Below, in pieces: positions 16,901 to 19,607 of a stretch of DNA of 19,607 nt. The DNA lies in NCBI GenBank assembly GCA_030267965.1, contig BRYA01000839.1:1-19607 (forward strand). Direction: 5' to 3'. The stretch is from Triparma columacea. Taxonomy: Eukaryota; Sar; Bolidophyceae; Parmales; Triparmaceae. Below the pieces are notes generated by a model. It saw nothing but the letters and a program-made list of their open reading frames with translations. It did not search any database and had not been told where the DNA came from. A program made the translations under genes and the position numbers. Numbering within the stretch: position 1 is the first letter of the stretch; every line of letters begins with the position of its first letter.

Positions 16901-18680
16901 CAAGCAATTCCAAGCCGTATTTCGACAAGAGCTGCGCTGAGTACAACGTCTGCCACTTCGATAAGTTCAGCTTCACCTCCGATCAGTTTTACATGCAGTG
17001 CAACGAGTGCGCTGACGGTTATGAGGCTATCTACGGGAGCGCGTACGATACAGGGGCAGCAATTCCTCAAGCTTGCACCTCGCCCACGTCTGCGCCTTCG
17101 GACATGGTCATCACGTATTGCAAGAAGCTGCCCGCTCCCACCAACGCTCCAGTACCGGCCCCTCCACCAGCAACAAGGTGAGGCAGAGCGGGTCGTGCAA
17201 CGGGTCGGCTTATAGCGCATCTACTAACCTCCTATTCCTAACCTCCTTCGGTCGCCGCTCTTCTCCTCCCCTGCTAATCATCGCAGTGCTCCGACCCTCT
17301 CTCCCACTCCCATGCCTATCAAAGGCACCATGAGCAAGGTTGACCTGACGATCGAGCTGCAGTTTCCTTCCTTGAACAGCGCCAAGAGGCTCAGCGAGAA
17401 GGAGAAGGACAAGCTTGAAGAGGCCTTGGAGCGATCCATCAGGGATATCATGGAAGAGAGGACATCTAGGCTTAGGGTTTTGACTACAAGTGGCGTAAAG
17501 TTTGACAACATTCGGGTCCGGGCGCTCATGCAGAGCGTGGCGTACCCAATCGCGGCGACAGCCATTGTCGCAATCGTGGTGGAGACGAGGAGCCCTGAGG
17601 ATAACGATGGGCTGAGGGTCAACGACATTGCAAACGAAATTGTTGAGAGCAGCAATGATGGTAGACTCAACACAAAGGTGCGGCGCGAGCGAGGCAGAAG
17701 CGGAGCTAGTCGCGCTTTGAACTAACCTTTCCTCTCTCCTCTCGCAGCTCAAGGCCAACGCCAAGGGAGCCATTCCTGCCATCAACAAAGTGGTATCCTC
17801 ACAACCCAAGGTCAAGCTTGCCGAGACTGGCGGGGTGATTAACGTGATTACCAACCTTTCTATGGGGCCGACAATTGGGGGGGTCGCGGGTCTCGTGGCG
17901 TTCCTGCTAATCATCTCATTCTTTATCATGAAGAAGATCAAAGATGGAAGGGTGGATAGACTGAGCTGGGACCCGAGCGCGTCGAGCGGCTATGACTTCG
18001 ACAGCCCTATCAAGAAGAATAAGGACAAGAAGAAGAAGAAGAAGAAGAAAAAGGACGGATGGCAAATGGACAGCAGCAGCAGTGAGGAGGAGAGGGGAGG
18101 TAAGGGAAAGCACGGAGCGGGAGCACCTCCCCCTCCCCCCCCTCCTCCGCCTGCAATGCCGGCCGCAAAGCCAGCGAAGGGAGGAGGGAACAAGGGGGGG
18201 AGTAAGGGAGCAGGCGCCGCGCCTCCTCCTCCACCGCCTCCTCCGATGCCCGCAGAGCCTGCCGTGGTGAAGAATAAGGAGAAGGAGAAGAAGGAGAAGA
18301 AGGAGAAGAAGGAGAAGAACGAGAAGAAGGAGTCAGGAAGATCGGACAACCCCGACGACCACTGGGTCACGAAAACAGACCCGAATAGCGGAGAGACATT
18401 CTTCTATAATAGGCTAACCAAAGCAGTCAGCTGGACGGACCCGGCGCTGCGTCAGAAGGTGGCGCCCCCCCCGCCGGGGGGTGCCGGCGGGGACAAGGGG
18501 GGATGGGGCGCGGTTAAAGAGAGCGTGGTAACAGGAGGTTCGGCGGCTAGCAAGCAGTGGGACCAGGTGGTCGAAAAAATCTGGGACAAGGTTTACGACG
18601 AGAGCAGCGGGTACTACTACTACCAGAATAGGCAGACAGGGGAGAGCACGTGGGATCAGCCGCCGGACTACGTGGAGTAA
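10909..18680 (+). CDS. Receptor-like single-pass membrane protein with GCC2/GCC3-type Cys repeats and two cytoplasmic WW domains (ten exons)
   Basis: Exons: 10909-10997, 11174-11384, 11490-12051, 12136-13227, 13302-13486, 13574-14889, 14976-15634, 15734-17177, 17287-17677, 17748-18680. They total 6882 nt, or 2293 residues, and all joins keep the frame. Residues 1-21 (LMTFGLLLAFLVTLGAA) are a signal peptide. The ectodomain holds about 43 CxxC units, mostly of the form CxxC-x-AGKYS, as in ephrin-receptor-like GCC2/GCC3 repeats. Two beta-rich domains (about 585-703 and 1215-1330), a Pro/Thr/Ser linker (about 919-986), a second Cys module in exons 7-8 and a juxtamembrane, possibly SEA-like, domain (about 1868-1995) follow. 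One transmembrane helix lies at about 2022-2044. The tail carries poly-Lys, two poly-Pro runs and WW domains at about 2186-2215 and 2260-2289. Surface sensing or adhesion with WW-mediated signalling is inferred. The intron 1 acceptor is the least certain join. Confidence 0.82.
11175..14710 (+). other. Main array of GCC2/GCC3-like Cys repeats
   Basis: Exons 2-6 encode units spaced mostly 15-50 residues apart. Clear examples are CEKCEEGKFS, CDDCDPGKFS, CEDCEAGKYS, CERCGLGKYS, CTNCEAGKYN, CTECTPGKYA, CEDCPSGTYS, CDMCPVGRYS and CIKCVAGKIG. Each unit probably has two disulfides. The array is interrupted by a beta-rich domain across the exon 4/5 junction and by a Pro/Thr/Ser stretch at 14189-14392 with AAPTS/TSSPT-type repeats, likely O-glycosylated. 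Extracellular GCC2/GCC3 arrays are typical of adhesive or receptor ectodomains; the ligand is unknown. Confidence 0.8.
15040..17050 (+). other. Second Cys module, four copies, in exons 7-8
   Basis: Four copies share S/T-C-x-x-[YF]-x-[VLI]-C, then 17-35 residues, then C-x-x-C. They begin with SCESFTLC (about 15048), SCAEYRVC (about 15853), TCSDYILC (about 16534) and SCAEYNVC (about 16930), and end with CNRCSPGY, CIECSAGF, CGKCNEDQ and CNECADGY. YCYR/YCYYWG-type Tyr/Cys boxes precede the first Cys pair of some copies. I do not recognise this as a named domain. Between copies two and three lies a Lys-rich stretch (RRRKLVVERQAKKKKAKQ), unusual for an ectodomain. Confidence 0.65.
15635..15733 (+). 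other. Intron 7 with a 12-bp inverted repeat joining its ends
   Basis: AGGCGAAGCGAA at 15638-15649, right after the donor GT, is perfectly complementary to TTCGCTTCGCCT at 15715-15726, just before the CAG acceptor. A CTAAC branch-point motif at 15699-15703 sits in the loop. The hairpin would bring the splice sites of this 99-nt intron together. Confidence 0.8.
17748..18680 (+). other. Last exon: transmembrane helix and WW-domain tail
   Basis: The helix IGGVAGLVAFLLIISFFIM is followed by KKIKDGR, giving an inside-positive C-terminal tail. A run of nine lysines, an acidic Ser cluster (SSSSEEE), two eight- to nine-proline runs and a long KEKKEK charged repeat come next. Two WW domains end the protein. 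WW1 (18354-18443) has HWVTKTDPNSGETFFYNR...SWTDP. WW2 (18576-18665) has IWDKVYDESSGYYYYQNR...TWDQPP. Both keep the two Trp (23 apart), the aromatic block, Asn and the final Pro. WW domains bind Pro-rich peptides, so the tail could bind itself or its partners. Confidence 0.85.
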
Positions 18681-18933
18681 AGTGGGAACATGCGTTTTTA
18701 GGAATTCAAGAACTTTGTTATAACCCTAACCCCAACAGTTATTGGGTGTTATCGTTCATGCCAAAAATATCTCCGCCGTGCCATGAGATTTCACCTTACG
18801 ATTTCCCTCCATCAAAAATATCTCCGTGCCATGAGATGTCACCTTACGATTCCCCTCCATCTCCCCAACCCCCGTCCTCGCGCACCTTGCGTAGCGTTAA
18901 TATTCCATCTTTAGCGGTTCGCCCTTGATGAGC
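18681..18933. other. Convergent intergenic spacer
   Basis: This holds the 3' ends of the plus-strand receptor-like gene (TAA at 18678-18680) and the minus-strand glutamine synthetase gene (TGA at 18936-18934). It contains one AACCCTAACCCC stretch (about 18721-18733) and a short tandem repeat described separately. No other gene is seen. Confidence 0.7.
18762..18860. repeat. Two-copy tandem repeat, 51 and 48 bp
   Basis: Copy 1 is 18762-18812 and copy 2 is 18813-18860. Both run CAAAAATATCTCCG...CCATGAGAT...TCACCTTACGAT...CCCTCCAT. They differ by a 3-bp CCG gain and two substitutions. The repeat lies in the predicted 3' UTR overlap of the convergent genes. Confidence 0.85.
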
Positions 18934-19607
18934 TCAAGCGAGGTCCCTGTCTGTGGCTTTGATTTCCGGAACGTCCCCCGTTCTCATGATGGTGTCCATG
19001 ATCATCCCCGTCACGATATAAGGGTCGGCGTTCGAGCTGGGCCTGCGGTCCTCAAAGTATCCGAAGCCGTCCCTTTCCGTATCCCGACCGATGCGCACGC
19101 TGCAGCCACGGTTGGCAACGCCGTAGGAGAAAGTGTCGATATCAGCGGTCTCGAGCTTGCCGGTCAGACGGAGCTCGTTGCCTTCCCCGTAACTTGCGAT
19201 GTGCTCCTTGTGGCGGGCCCCGAGCTGGTCGATTGCCTTCTTGATGACAGTGAGACCCCCCTTCTCACGCATGGATTTGGTGGAGACGTTGGTGTGCATG
19301 CCGGCGCCGTTCCAGTCACCCTTCGTGATTGGTTTGGGGTGGAGGGTACAGTGGATCTGGAAGTCCTCGCAGACGCGATCAAGGATGTAACGGCTGATCC
19401 AGATCTGGTCCCCAGCGTCAATCCCAACGCACGGTCCAATCTGGTACTCCCACTGTCCCGGCATGACTTCCCCGTTCGTCCCGCTGATTTCGAGTCCCGC
19501 AAACAGGCAGGCCGCGTAGTGGCTCTCCATGACTGCTCGTCCGAACATCACGTCTGATCCCGCGCCGCAGTAGTAAGGTCCCTGCTCTCCCGGGAAGCCT
19601 CCCTCCG
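18934..19607 (-). CDS. Glutamine synthetase type II, C-terminal part (cut by the window edge)
   Basis: About 223 residues are open from the right edge to the TGA at 18936-18934. The enzyme makes glutamine from glutamate, ammonia and ATP. Visible signatures in order: [29 protein letters not shown] (active-site region), [17 protein letters not shown] (ATP-binding region), [30 protein letters not shown] and [15 protein letters not shown]. These include the conserved Glu, His, Arg and Asn residues of the family. The VRIGRDTE form is plant-like rather than animal-like. No intron or lesion lies in the visible part. The N-terminal beta-grasp domain and the start are outside the window. Whether the protein is cytosolic, plastid or mitochondrial cannot be told without the N-terminus. 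Confidence 0.96.
   Translation of the reverse strand, partial: EGGFPGEQGPYYCGAGSDVMFGRAVMESHYAACLFAGLEISGTNGEVMPGQWEYQIGPCVGIDAGDQIWISRYILDRVCEDFQIHCTLHPKPITKGDWNGAGMHTNVSTKSMREKGGLTVIKKAIDQLGARHKEHIASYGEGNELRLTGKLETADIDTFSYGVANRGCSVRIGRDTERDGFGYFEDRRPSSNADPYIVTGMIMDTIMRTGDVPEIKATDRDLA

Noticed and set aside
18721..18733. Telomere-like AACCCTAACCCC
   Set aside because: There are only about two units inside an ordinary spacer, too short to call a telomere relic.
18925..19557. 210-codon open frame on the plus strand
   Set aside because: It is the mirror of the glutamine synthetase coding sequence, which has unmistakable family motifs on the minus strand.

Overview
The window is nuclear DNA of a eukaryote, probably a unicellular alga-like protist. 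Genes are dense and mostly intron-poor. The introns are short (70-176 bp), GT-AG, and nearly all carry a CTAAC branch-point motif. The protein styles (multi-START proteins, long arrays of GCC2/GCC3 or ephrin-receptor-like Cys repeats, a plant-like type II glutamine synthetase) suggest a photosynthetic stramenopile such as a bolidophyte/Parmales or a relative. That placement is inference from style, not proof.

Layout. (1) 1-834 is a repeat zone. It starts with a 9-bp telomere-like repeat and runs for 740 bases without one G on the + strand. (2) 835-8101 (minus) is one very large intronless locus. Its 5' half encodes a series of START-like lipid-binding domains. Its 3' half encodes two tandem copies (617 residues each) of a multi-pass membrane module that may be XK-related-like. 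The reading frame is broken twice: a one-base net frameshift near 5461, and a TGA at 4060-4062 exactly where the sister repeat has TGG (Trp). (3) 8102-8905 is AT-rich spacer with one puzzling Trp-rich orphan ORF. (4) 8906-10683 (minus) is a two-exon gene for a 563-residue RG-rich, probably nuclear protein with a possible TAF4-like C-terminal region. (5) 10684-10908 is a short divergent promoter. (6) 10909-18680 (plus) is a ten-exon gene for a 2293-residue single-pass membrane protein. It has a signal peptide, about 43 CxxC-type repeats, two copies of a beta-rich domain, a second Cys module, one transmembrane helix, and a cytoplasmic tail with poly-Lys, two poly-Pro tracts and two WW domains. 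(7) 18681-18933 is a convergent spacer with a 48-51 bp tandem repeat. (8) 18934-19607 (minus) is the C-terminal part of glutamine synthetase, cut by the window edge.

The genes do not form an obvious pathway. The two large genes are the most unusual: a broken START/membrane fusion with an internal duplication, and a receptor-like protein joining an extracellular Cys-repeat array to intracellular WW domains. All exon joins are read by eye from splice signals and frame continuity.
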